DNA from: Ardenticatenaceae bacterium
Lineage (GTDB): Bacteria > Chloroflexota > Anaerolineae > Promineifilales > Promineifilaceae
Reading direction: 5' to 3'
Assembly (NCBI GenBank): GCA_020634565.1
Contig: JACKBN010000004.1
Coordinates: 310,001 to 374,000, forward strand
Length of the DNA stretch: 64,000 bases
Shown: positions 28,714 to 35,910 of the stretch, one piece after another
Position numbering within the stretch: the first letter of the stretch is position 1
How the letters are laid out: every line of letters starts with the position of its first letter
Position numbers and translations under genes: made by a program
Notes under the pieces: model-generated
Seen by the model: the letters and a program-made list of their open reading frames with translations, nothing else
Database searches by the model: none
Told to the model about the DNA's origin: nothing

Positions 28714-29642
28714 ACGATGCATGGCCCACTTTTTCTGTAGTAGTGCCTACCTACAAACGCCCGCGGCAGCTGGTGCGCTGCCTGCATGCCCTGGCGCAGC
28801 TGGATTATCCCCACGATAGGTTTGAGGTCGTTGTGGTGGATGATGGTAATTCGCCGATAACGCCATCCATTATTGCCATGTTTGAGGCGCACCTTTGTGT
28901 GCGGCTGATCGGGCAACCTAATCTGGGACCGGCTGTGGCGCGGAATCATGGGGCGAAGGTGGCAAACGGCCGTTTCCTGGCCTTCACTGATGATGATTGT
29001 GCCCCCACAGCGGGCTGGCTGCGCCAGTTGGCGACACAGTTGCTGGCAGAGCCGCACAAAATAGTGGGCGGGTATACCATCAATGCGCTGCATCGCAATG
29101 CATTTTCTATTACCAGCCAGCTCCTCATTGATTTTCTGTACCATCATTACAATCGTACAGAATCACGTGCCCGCTTTTTCACCTCCAACAATTTTGCCGT
29201 GGCGGCCGACTTGTTTTGGCAGGTAGGTGGCTTTGACGAAACGATGCCCTTGGCGGCAGGCGAAGATCGGGAGTTTTGTGACCGCTGGTTGGACCATCGC
29301 TTAGGTATGATTTACCTGCCGCGTGCGGTCATTTACCATGAGCATGATTTGAGCCTGGGGTCTTTTTGGCGGCAGCATTTTAATTACGGCCGTGGGGCCT
29401 GGCTGTATCGTTGGCTGCGCAGCCAGCGCAAAGATGAGGCTGTTCAGCTGGAATCCCCCCGCTTTTATCTGGATTTAATTAGTTTTCCCTTGACAATGGC
29501 GCGCGACATACGCGGGTATCTTTTAACAGGGATGCTCATTCTTACGCAGTTGGCCAACGCCAGCGGTTTTTTGTATGCGCGCTTAACTGGCCTGCGTCCG
29601 GCAAAAAAAAAGCTCCCCGTACGGGAGCTTAACAAGGTCTAG
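28710..29642 (+). CDS. GT2 glycosyltransferase, last gene of the glycan operon
   Basis: A 310-residue GT2 enzyme: FSVVVPTYKRPRQLVRCL, VVVVDDGNSP, NLGPAVARNHGA, FTDDDCAPTAG, an acceptor-side AAGEDREFCDRWL, and a C-terminal hydrophobic segment (GMLILTQLANASGFLYA). It overlaps the Wzt gene by four bases. Its last codons (AKKKLPVRELNKV) overlap the terminator hairpin of the convergent sufT gene, so the C-terminal residues double as a transcription signal for the other strand. Likely a surface-glycan transferase; substrate unknown. Confidence 0.9.
   Translation: MNDAWPTFSVVVPTYKRPRQLVRCLHALAQLDYPHDRFEVVVVDDGNSPITPSIIAMFEAHLCVRLIGQPNLGPAVARNHGAKVANGRFLAFTDDDCAPTAGWLRQLATQLLAEPHKIVGGYTINALHRNAFSITSQLLIDFLYHHYNRTESRARFFTSNNFAVAADLFWQVGGFDETMPLAAGEDREFCDRWLDHRLGMIYLPRAVIYHEHDLSLGSFWRQHFNYGRGAWLYRWLRSQRKDEAVQLESPRFYLDLISFPLTMARDIRGYLLTGMLILTQLANASGFLYARLTGLRPAKKKLPVRELNKV
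29603..29630 (-). terminator. Terminator of sufR-sufT, lying inside the end of the convergent GT2 gene
   Basis: On the minus strand AAGCTCCC (29630-29623) pairs with GGGAGCTT (29617-29610), followed by eight T (29610-29603). It is 52 bases beyond the stop of sufT and entirely within the coding 3' end of the plus-strand glycosyltransferase gene. Confidence 0.75.
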
Positions 29643-29681
29643 TCAGATTCAATTTTAGAAAACAGCTGCTAAAGGTGGGTG

Positions 29682-29987
29682 TTAGAACAAGCCCCAGTCG
29701 CCGCCGGCTCCTTCTTCCATCATGGAGGGGTCCCACAGCTCGGTGCCAATTTCGACCGTTACGCCACCTTCCATCACCTGGTTGCCTACCATGCGCACCT
29801 GCTCAATGATTTGCGGGCCGTAGGGGCAGAATGGGGTGGTGAGGATCATGGTGATTTTGGCAGCATCCGTTTCCTCGTCGATATCCAGATTGCGCACCAG
29901 ACCCAGTTCCACGACGTTCAGGCCAATTTCCGGGTCAATCACACTGCGCATAGATTCAATCAGTTCTTCTTCTTTATTGGCGATCAT
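29682..29987 (-). CDS. sufT: MIP18/PaaD family protein, SufT-like iron-sulfur assembly factor
   Basis: A 101-residue protein covering the MIP18/DUF59 domain: LIESMRSVIDPEIGLNVVELGLV, then ITMILTTPFCPYG with the conserved Cys. The C-terminal tail (DPSMMEEGAGGDWGLF) has the acidic and aromatic end seen in short SufT-type proteins. SufT helps maturation of Fe-S proteins. It follows the SufR-like regulator by 30 bases on the same strand and lies next to the suf operon, which supports the call. The symbol is by family and context. Confidence 0.85.
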   Translation of the reverse strand: MIANKEEELIESMRSVIDPEIGLNVVELGLVRNLDIDEETDAAKITMILTTPFCPYGPQIIEQVRMVGNQVMEGGVTVEIGTELWDPSMMEEGAGGDWGLF

Positions 29988-30017
29988 TAGTTTTCCTTCG
30001 CTTATTGCGCTTTTTGT

Positions 30018-30719
30018 TTATGGATTTATTTGAATGTCAGACGGCCGTATCGGCAATGTAAACTGGCAACAGTCGTCACCGTGCAGCATACAGCTGTGCT
30101 GCTCTACGGCCGTTCCTAATACCGAAACCATCAGCTGTTTATCCAGCGTGCAGACTTCATTGTGCTGCTGCCCCATGGAAATGTAAGGGCAACTGTACTC
30201 GATGATTTGGTAACGGCCGTCTTCTGTTTTTTCCCACCGGGCTAAAAAACCTTCGGTGCCCAGCAAGTTTATCACATAATTGAGCCGTTCCTCGAAGGGC
30301 AGCCCTTCAAATTCACCGGCCCGTTCTTCCATAATGCGCTCTACCAGGCTGATGAAGATTTCGTTGACCACGTCCGGGGGCAGGCGATCTTTCAGCTCTT
30401 CCAGCAGGCGGTTGGTGAGGCTGAAATATTTCTGCGGAAAAAGCTCATGCCCCTTTTCACTCAAGCTGTAAACGTAATACGGCCGTCCCACCTTGCGCCG
30501 TACACTTTCCACATCAATAAGCCCCTCAGCCTGCAAGGAATTCAGATGGTGACGCACCGTAATTGGCGAAATATCAGCCGCATCGGCCAGCGTTTCGATG
30601 GTATTTTGACTAGTTGATTTAAGTGCATGGAGAATAAGGTCGCGCGTACTCTGTTTGCCCTTGCTAGTTCCTGATTTCACGATAGAATCCTTCACCTTGT
30701 AAACAGCAGCATTGCCCAC
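30018..30719 (-). CDS. sufR: SufR-like iron-sulfur-sensing transcriptional regulator
   Basis: A 233-residue regulator with GTG start. Residues about 25-95 are a winged helix: STRDLILHALKSTSQNTIETLADAADISPITVRHHLNSL is the helix-turn-helix, and GRPYYVYSLSEKGHELFP the wing. The C-terminal half carries Cys in YSCPYI, NEVCTL, EQHSCMLHG and DDCCQF, matching the cluster-binding Cys set of SufR. SufR represses suf genes when it holds a cluster. It is divergent from sufC across a 369-base region with inverted repeats. The GTG start has no strong ribosome site; an in-frame GTG 10 codons later (V in KVKDS) is an alternative. The gene holds four ACGGCCGT copies. Confidence 0.85.
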   Translation of the reverse strand: MGNAAVYKVKDSIVKSGTSKGKQSTRDLILHALKSTSQNTIETLADAADISPITVRHHLNSLQAEGLIDVESVRRKVGRPYYVYSLSEKGHELFPQKYFSLTNRLLEELKDRLPPDVVNEIFISLVERIMEERAGEFEGLPFEERLNYVINLLGTEGFLARWEKTEDGRYQIIEYSCPYISMGQQHNEVCTLDKQLMVSVLGTAVEQHSCMLHGDDCCQFTLPIRPSDIQINP

Positions 30720-30773
30720 TGCTTACTCAAATGAAAGCGAGAATACCTGATTAAAGAGGATTCCTGTTTTCGT

Positions 30774-30793
30774 CCAACGCCAATAACAGTTGG
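30774..30793. promoter_or_regulatory. CCAAC-N10-GTTGG inverted repeat in the sufR/sufC gap
   Basis: CCAAC (30774-30778) and GTTGG (30789-30793) form a 5-base inverted repeat. The cyanobacterial SufR operator is CAAC-N6-GTTG; the half sites match but the spacing is 10 rather than 6. It lies close to the sufR start and could serve autoregulation. Candidate only. Confidence 0.35.
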
Positions 30794-30888
30794 CATCATC
30801 ACGTACAGATTAACTATCTTTTTTAATAACTCGCTAACTTAGATTTTTGTTTTCAGAATATGGACAAAAATGTCTGAGTGATTTGGCG

Positions 30889-30935
30889 TTTTCCCAAAAA
30901 TTATCGCTAGATTGCCTTAAAAAATTTTGGGAAAA
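30889..30935. promoter_or_regulatory. TTTTCCCAAAA inverted repeat in the sufR/sufC gap
   Basis: TTTTCCCAAAA (30889-30899) is repeated inverted at 30925-30935 with a 25-base loop. It sits 62 bases upstream of the sufC -35 box in a very AT-rich stretch. It could be an operator pair or an AT-rich hairpin; nothing in the sequence separates the two. Confidence 0.4.
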
Positions 30936-30996
30936 GTATAACAATGCCAGACTAACTTGTCAATTTCTGCTATTTTTATCATTTTTATCATAATTA

Positions 30997-31025
30997 TTGA
31001 CGCTGCGCTACCCCTTTGTTATAAT
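30997..31025 (+). promoter_or_regulatory. Sigma-70 type promoter of the suf operon
   Basis: TTGACG at 30997-31002 and TATAAT at 31020-31025 are separated by exactly 17 bases. Transcription should begin near 31032, leaving a leader of about 57 bases before sufC. This is the best promoter match in the window. Confidence 0.8.
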
Positions 31026-31088
31026 CCCAACCAGAATATGGGCAAAAGATAGATTGCAAAAAATCCTTACAGGAGACTGAAAACTACA

Positions 31089-31871
31089 ATGACAACCGCC
31101 TTGGAAATCAAGAATTTACATGTAAACATAGGTGATCAACCTATTTTGAAGGGCATTGACTTATTGGTAAAGCAGGGAGAAGTACACGCCCTTATGGGAC
31201 CGAACGGTTCCGGAAAAAGTACGCTGGCCTATACGCTGGCTGGTCACCCTGCCTATGAGGCAACCGCTGGCCAGGTTATTTTTGGCGGCGAAGATTTGTT
31301 TGAAATGGAAGCCGATGAGCGCTCCCGCGCTGGGCTTTTCCTCGCTTTTCAATACCCGGCCTCGGTGCCGGGTGTGACGCTGGCTAAATTCCTGCGCCAA
31401 ACCATTAACTCCCGCCGCCAGGCCGAAGATCCAGAAGACAAGGGTATCTCTATTCCCCAATTCCGTCGGTTATTAAAGGAAAAGATGGACATGCTAGGTA
31501 TCGACCACAAGTTTGCCGGTCGTTACCTGAACGAAGGTTTCTCTGGCGGTGAGAAAAAGCGGGTTGAGATTTTGCAGATGGCTACCGTTGAGCCCAAGAT
31601 CACCATTATGGACGAGACGGACTCTGGCCTGGATATTGACGCGCTGCGGGTGGTTTCTGAAGGCGCCAACCGGCTGCGTGAAGAGTTTAACATGGGCGCT
31701 TTGGTGATTACTCATTACCAGCGCATTTTGAACTACATTAAGCCAGACTACGTGCATATCATGATGAACGGCCGTATCGTGGAGAGCGGCGGTCCTGATT
31801 TGGCTCTGAAACTGGAAGAGAAAGGATACGACTGGCTGCGCGAGAAGCACGGCGAGTTAGAGGAGGCATAA
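31089..31871 (+). CDS. sufC: Fe-S cluster assembly ATPase SufC
   Basis: A 260-residue ABC-type ATPase that powers the SufBCD scaffold. It has Walker A GPNGSGKSTLAYTLAG, signature NEGFSGGEKKRVEILQ, the SufC-specific Walker B MDETDSGLDIDALRVV and switch His in LVITHYQRIL. Length is standard. AGGAG lies about 12 bases before the ATG. It is the first gene of the operon and lies one base before sufB. Confidence 0.97.
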   Translation: MTTALEIKNLHVNIGDQPILKGIDLLVKQGEVHALMGPNGSGKSTLAYTLAGHPAYEATAGQVIFGGEDLFEMEADERSRAGLFLAFQYPASVPGVTLAKFLRQTINSRRQAEDPEDKGISIPQFRRLLKEKMDMLGIDHKFAGRYLNEGFSGGEKKRVEILQMATVEPKITIMDETDSGLDIDALRVVSEGANRLREEFNMGALVITHYQRILNYIKPDYVHIMMNGRIVESGGPDLALKLEEKGYDWLREKHGELEEA

Positions 31872-31872
31872 A

Positions 31873-33321
31873 ATGGCCGAAAATATTGTGGATATTCCAG
31901 ATACCGAACTGAGCGAAGAGGAAGTTGTTGGCCTTGTCAATCAGGATTATGCCACCAAATATGGCTTTGCTGATGCTGAGGATTACGTCTTCAAGGCGGA
32001 AAAGGGCCTCGATGAAAATGTAATACGCAGCATGTCGGCCCGCAAAGGCGAGCCGGAATGGATGCTGGACATTCGCCTCAAGGCTTACCAGCATTTTCTG
32101 GAACGGCCGATGCCCGATTGGGGTGCCGATCTGGATGGAATCAAATTCGAAGATATTTATTACTACATCAAACCGTCTGACCGTCAGGGTGACACTTGGG
32201 AAGACGTCCCTAGCTATATCAAGGACACCTTCAACAAACTGGGTATCCCGGAAGCGGAGCAAAAATTCCTGTCTGGTGTAGCTGCTCAGTATGAATCTGA
32301 GGTGGTTTACCACAACATCAAGAAGGATTTGGAAGCCAAGGGCGTGATTTTCCTGGGCATGGATGATGGGTTGGCCCAATATCCTGAGCTGGTGAAAGAA
32401 TATTTTTCCACCATTATCCCCTACAATGACAACAAATTTGCGGCGCTGAATACGGCCGTATGGTCCGGTGGTTCCTTCATTTATGTGCCCCCGGGGGTTC
32501 ATGTGGAAATGCCTCTCCAGGCATACTTCCGCATCAATGCTAAAAATGTCGGCCAGTTTGAACGTACGCTCATCATCATTGATGAAGGCGCTTACGTCCA
32601 TTACGTAGAAGGTTGCACCGCCCCCATTTATTCCGAAGATTCGCTGCACTCCGCTGTGGTGGAAATCATCGTGAAGAAAGGTGGCCGCTGCCGCTACACC
32701 ACCATTCAGAACTGGTCTAACAACGTGTATAACCTGGTTACCAAGCGTGCCATCGCCGAAGAAAACGCCACGATGGAGTGGGTAGACGGCAACTTGGGCT
32801 CCAAAGTAACCATGAAATACCCGGCCGTTTACATGACTGGCGAGGGCGCACACGGTGAAATCCTGTCCATCGCTTTTGCGGGTAAAGGGCAGCACCAGGA
32901 TGCCGGTGGCAAAGTCGTACACGCGGCTCCCAACACCACCAGCCGCATCATCTCCAAATCCATCAGTAAAGACGGCGGCCGTTCTTCTTACCGTGGTCTG
33001 CTCAAGGTGAACAAGGGTGCCAACCATTGCAAATCCAACGTGGTGTGTGATGCGCTGCTGCTGGATGAAGCCAGCCGCTCTGACACCTACCCATACATCG
33101 AGATTGAAGAGGAAGATGTAAACATCGGCCATGAAGCATCGGTGAGCAAGGTGGGTGAGGAACAGCTCTTCTACTTGATGAGCCGTGGTATCGACGAAGA
33201 AACCGCCACTTCCATGATTGTGAATGGGTTCATTGAGCCGCTGGTAAAAGAGCTGCCAATGGAATACGCCATTGAGATGAATCGTCTGATTCAGCTGCAA
33301 ATGGAAGGATCGATTGGGTAA
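31873..33321 (+). CDS. sufB: Fe-S cluster assembly scaffold SufB
   Basis: A 482-residue SufB of normal length. The N-terminal part has RKGEPEWMLDIRLKAYQHF and the middle DDGLAQYPELVKEYF. The beta-helix core is marked by SFIYVPPGVHVEMPLQAYF, YVEGCTAPIY and GANHCKSNVVCDALLLDEAS, and the end by EQLFYLMSRGIDEETATSMIVNGF. SufB accepts sulfur from SufS-SufU and builds the cluster with SufC and SufD. AGAGGAGG is 5-6 bases before the ATG. A long open frame on the opposite strand is a codon-usage shadow. Confidence 0.97.
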   Translation: MAENIVDIPDTELSEEEVVGLVNQDYATKYGFADAEDYVFKAEKGLDENVIRSMSARKGEPEWMLDIRLKAYQHFLERPMPDWGADLDGIKFEDIYYYIKPSDRQGDTWEDVPSYIKDTFNKLGIPEAEQKFLSGVAAQYESEVVYHNIKKDLEAKGVIFLGMDDGLAQYPELVKEYFSTIIPYNDNKFAALNTAVWSGGSFIYVPPGVHVEMPLQAYFRINAKNVGQFERTLIIIDEGAYVHYVEGCTAPIYSEDSLHSAVVEIIVKKGGRCRYTTIQNWSNNVYNLVTKRAIAEENATMEWVDGNLGSKVTMKYPAVYMTGEGAHGEILSIAFAGKGQHQDAGGKVVHAAPNTTSRIISKSISKDGGRSSYRGLLKVNKGANHCKSNVVCDALLLDEASRSDTYPYIEIEEEDVNIGHEASVSKVGEEQLFYLMSRGIDEETATSMIVNGFIEPLVKELPMEYAIEMNRLIQLQMEGSIG

Positions 33322-33330
33322 TAAGTTAAG

Positions 33331-34623
33331 ATGACAGCATTTACAGTAGACGCAGTTAAAAAATTATCCGCAACGCTGAATGAGCCGGAATGGATGTTGG
33401 AATTCCGCCTGAAAGCGTTTGAGATTTACGAAAACACACCCATGCCCACGACCAATGATGAGGCATGGCGCCGCACCAACATCCGCCGCTTTGAGCCGGA
33501 TAAGATTGGCCCGTCGGTGAATGGTGATGCCGCTACCAGCTGGGAGATTCCGGACTTTTTGGGCAAGGAATTGACTGGTGAAGAGGTGGGAGGCAGCCTG
33601 CTGCAAATTGACGGTGTGACGCGCCAGTATGAATTGAGCGATGCCTTGAAGGAACAGGGCGTGATCTTTTGCGATATGCATACGGCCGTTTCCGAACATC
33701 CCGAGCTCGTGCAAAAGTATTTCATGACCGAGGGTGTGAAGGTAACCGAAGGCAAGTTTGCCGCCATGCATGGTGCTTTCTGGCGCGGCGGGACTTTCCT
33801 ATATGTGCCCAAGAACGTAAAAGCAGCTGCCCCGCTGCACAGCGTGCTTTGGTCCATTAACGGCAAGACCTTTACCCACACCCTGGTTGTTTTGGATGAA
33901 GGCGCTGAGGCCATTTTCATGGATGAGTATGCTTCAGGCGAAGAAGCTGCTGGTTTGCACAATGGCGCGATCGAGCTGCTGGTCGGCGACAACGCCAACC
34001 TGATTTACGCTGGCTTGCAAGATTTTGGCCAGAACATGTGGCAGTTCAACCACGAACGAGGCCGCGTGGGCCGCGATGGCAAGCTGGACTGGGTTACCAG
34101 CATGATGGGCACCCGCCTGACAAAAGCGTTCCAAACGCTGGAACTGGATCGTCCTGGTGCTTGGGGTCGCATGTCGGGGATTTTCTTCACAAACGGCCGT
34201 CAACACCTCGATCTGGACACGCAGCAAAACCACAATGCGGGTGACACCGTCAGTGACTTGCTCTACAAAGGCGCGCTGCGCGAAAAATCCCGCACGGTGT
34301 GGCAGGGCATGATCAAGGCATTGCCTGGCTCCCAGAAGATCGATGGCTTCCAGGCCAACCGGAACCTGATGCTGGACAAATCGGCCCGAGCGGATTCGAT
34401 TCCCGGCCTGGAAATTCAGGCTGATGATGTGGCCTGTACCCATGCTTCGGCCATTGGTCAGCTGGACCCGGAAGAGATTTTCTATTTGATGAGCCGTGGC
34501 ATTCCCCGGAAAACGGCCGTAGAAATGTCCGTTCAGGGTTTCTTCGACCCGCTCATGCGCCGCATTCCTTTTGAAGGGATTCGCAACCGCATCTTCGACC
34601 GCATCGTCGAAAAAATTGGCTAA
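33331..34623 (+). CDS. sufD: Fe-S cluster assembly protein SufD
   Basis: A 430-residue SufD, the SufB paralogue of the SufBC2D scaffold. It opens like SufB (LNEPEWMLEFRLKAFEIYEN) and has the beta-helix region GTFLYVPKNVKAAAPLHSVLW, ARADSIPGLEIQADDVACTHASA and DPEEIFYLMSRGIPRKTAVEMSV. It follows sufB by 9 bases. After its stop comes a structured intergenic region with a strong terminator, so the first transcript may end here with partial read-through to the sulfurtransferase gene. Confidence 0.96.
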   Translation: MTAFTVDAVKKLSATLNEPEWMLEFRLKAFEIYENTPMPTTNDEAWRRTNIRRFEPDKIGPSVNGDAATSWEIPDFLGKELTGEEVGGSLLQIDGVTRQYELSDALKEQGVIFCDMHTAVSEHPELVQKYFMTEGVKVTEGKFAAMHGAFWRGGTFLYVPKNVKAAAPLHSVLWSINGKTFTHTLVVLDEGAEAIFMDEYASGEEAAGLHNGAIELLVGDNANLIYAGLQDFGQNMWQFNHERGRVGRDGKLDWVTSMMGTRLTKAFQTLELDRPGAWGRMSGIFFTNGRQHLDLDTQQNHNAGDTVSDLLYKGALREKSRTVWQGMIKALPGSQKIDGFQANRNLMLDKSARADSIPGLEIQADDVACTHASAIGQLDPEEIFYLMSRGIPRKTAVEMSVQGFFDPLMRRIPFEGIRNRIFDRIVEKIG

Positions 34624-34688
34624 GGCCAATTGACTAAAATATGAAACAGATTCACGATCGATTCAATGGGTGCCGGTGCTTGTGTACC

Positions 34689-34797
34689 AGGCGAGAGGGA
34701 TGACCTGACCGCTTGTCCATAGAATTGATCTTGGCAAACGGTGGCCTTGCCTCTCGCCTACGCAAAAAGGACGAACGGGCAAGCCACCGTTTTTGTT
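34689..34797 (+). ncRNA. Candidate structured RNA with pseudoknot-ordered pairing, upstream of the rhodanese gene
   Basis: In the 282-base gap between sufD and the sulfurtransferase gene, AGGCGAGAGG (34689-34698) is exactly complementary to CCTCTCGCCT (34750-34759). A second stem pairs AAACGGTGGC (34736-34745, extending to 34750 with a bulge) with GCCACCGTTT (34783-34792). The second half of stem one lies in the loop of stem two, so the order is that of a pseudoknot or of mutually exclusive antiterminator and terminator stems. TTGACT at 34631 could begin a promoter for a small RNA of about 130 bases. It does not match any riboswitch class I can recall. It may be a leader, a small RNA, or simply a complex terminator. 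Confidence 0.4.
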
Positions 34798-34799
34798 TT
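34736..34799 (+). terminator. Strong intrinsic terminator after sufD
   Basis: The stem AAACGGTGGC...GCCACCGTTT (with a bulged CTTGC/GCAAG extension) is followed by TTTTTGTTTT at 34790-34799. It closes the sufCBD transcript or attenuates read-through into the next gene. From 34800 to 34905 I see only an AT-rich leader ending in CAGGAG before the next ATG. Confidence 0.7.
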
Positions 34800-34905
34800 C
34801 AACAGAACCCTAACGCAGGTTTATTTCCCCACAAATTCTTCGATTTAGAAGCCTGCGGCAAAAATTTACTAATACACATCAGAAAAGAAAACAGGAGTAA
34901 GACCA

Positions 34906-35775
34906 ATGAGTGACAAAGGTTATGTGCATGGCGACGTGCTGGTAACAACCCAATGGGTGGCTGATAATTTAGACAAGACCGACAAAATCCGGCTTGTGGA
35001 GTCCAACGAGGATGTCCTACTTTACAGAACCGGGCACATCAAAAATGCTGTTCACATTGATTGGGTAGCCGACCTGAACGATGCGGTTCGCCGCGATTAC
35101 CTGGATGAAGAAGCATTTGCTGCCCTGCTCTCCCGCAATGGCATTGCCAACGACACGACGGTTGTGTTTTATGGCGATAAAAACAATTGGTGGGCAAGCT
35201 ATGCCTTTTGGGTGTTCAAATTATTTGGCCATGCAGATTGCCGCATAATGGACGGTGGTCGTAAAAAATGGATTGACGAAGGGCGTGAGCTGACCAAAGA
35301 AAAACCCTCCTTTGCCAAAACCGATTACAAACCCGCTGCCCGTGCCGATTACAAGATTCGGGCCTTCCGTGATCAGGTATTGGCTCACGTTCAGGCCAAT
35401 CAGCCCTTGGTAGACGTGCGCAGCCCACAGGAGTACAGCGGCGAGCTGCTGCACATGCCTGGCTCACCGCAAGAAGGCGCTTTGCGTGGTGGTCACATCC
35501 GTGGGGCCAAGAACGTGCCCTGGAGCCGGGCTGTAGCTGAAGATGGGACGTTTAAAACGGCCGCACAGCTGCGCGAGATTTACGAAGAAGAGCAAGGCCT
35601 TTCCTCAGACAAAAGTGTGGTGGCCTACTGCCGCATCGGCGAGCGCAGCTCACACACCTGGTTTGTGCTGACTTACCTGTTGGGCTACCCCAACGTACGC
35701 AACTACGATGGTTCCTGGACCGAATGGGGCAATCTGGTAGGCGTGCCGATCGAGAATCCGTCGAGAAGCCGGTAA
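34906..35775 (+). CDS. Thiosulfate/3-mercaptopyruvate sulfurtransferase (tandem rhodanese)
   Basis: A 289-residue protein with two rhodanese domains. The N-terminal one (about 10-130) is catalytically silent, with VFYGDKNNWWASYAFWV in the active-site position. The C-terminal one (about 155-285) has VDVRSPQEYSG and the active-site loop VAYCRIGERSSHTWFV with the persulfide Cys. Such enzymes move sulfur from thiosulfate or mercaptopyruvate to a nucleophile. CAGGAGT lies 9 bases before the ATG. Its place between sufD and sufS suggests a second sulfur source for cluster assembly, which is inference from position. Confidence 0.92.
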   Translation: MSDKGYVHGDVLVTTQWVADNLDKTDKIRLVESNEDVLLYRTGHIKNAVHIDWVADLNDAVRRDYLDEEAFAALLSRNGIANDTTVVFYGDKNNWWASYAFWVFKLFGHADCRIMDGGRKKWIDEGRELTKEKPSFAKTDYKPAARADYKIRAFRDQVLAHVQANQPLVDVRSPQEYSGELLHMPGSPQEGALRGGHIRGAKNVPWSRAVAEDGTFKTAAQLREIYEEEQGLSSDKSVVAYCRIGERSSHTWFVLTYLLGYPNVRNYDGSWTEWGNLVGVPIENPSRSR

Positions 35776-35788
35776 GCAGTAAACCGTT

Positions 35789-35838
35789 AACGGTAATCAG
35801 TAATCAATTTTGAGGATTGGTTACTGATTACCGTTTTG
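35789..35838 (+). terminator. Long hairpin terminator after the sulfurtransferase gene
   Basis: AACGGTAATCAGTAATCAA (35789-35807) pairs with TTGGTTACTGATTACCGTT (35817-35835) with one G-T pair, and TTTT follows. The 19-base stem separates the sulfurtransferase from sufS, so sufS needs its own promoter. Confidence 0.75.
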
Positions 35839-35876
35839 TCAGTTGATTTACCCCTGAACTTTGTGACAATCGGCAG

Positions 35877-35904
35877 TTGCGCCTCAATATTTCCGCACTA
35901 CAAT
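35877..35904 (+). promoter_or_regulatory. Probable sufS promoter giving a leaderless transcript
   Basis: TTGCGC (35877-35882), a 16-base spacer and TACAAT (35899-35904) are followed by only six bases before the sufS ATG at 35911. Transcription should therefore start at or next to the ATG. No ribosome site is present, which agrees with leaderless translation. Confidence 0.5.
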
Positions 35905-35910
35905 CTCCCT

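Noticed and set aside
31759..33300. 513-codon open frame opposite sufB and the end of sufC
   Set aside because: It is fully antisense to a secure conserved gene and has no recognisable motif. It arises from codon bias.
34624..34905. Known riboswitch (TPP, SAM, cobalamin, c-di-GMP) between sufD and the sulfurtransferase
   Set aside because: I could not find the conserved core of any of these classes; only the two interlocking stems are supported.
35836..35910. TTG start extending sufS by 25 residues
   Set aside because: It begins at the end of a transcription terminator and the extra residues do not resemble SufS.
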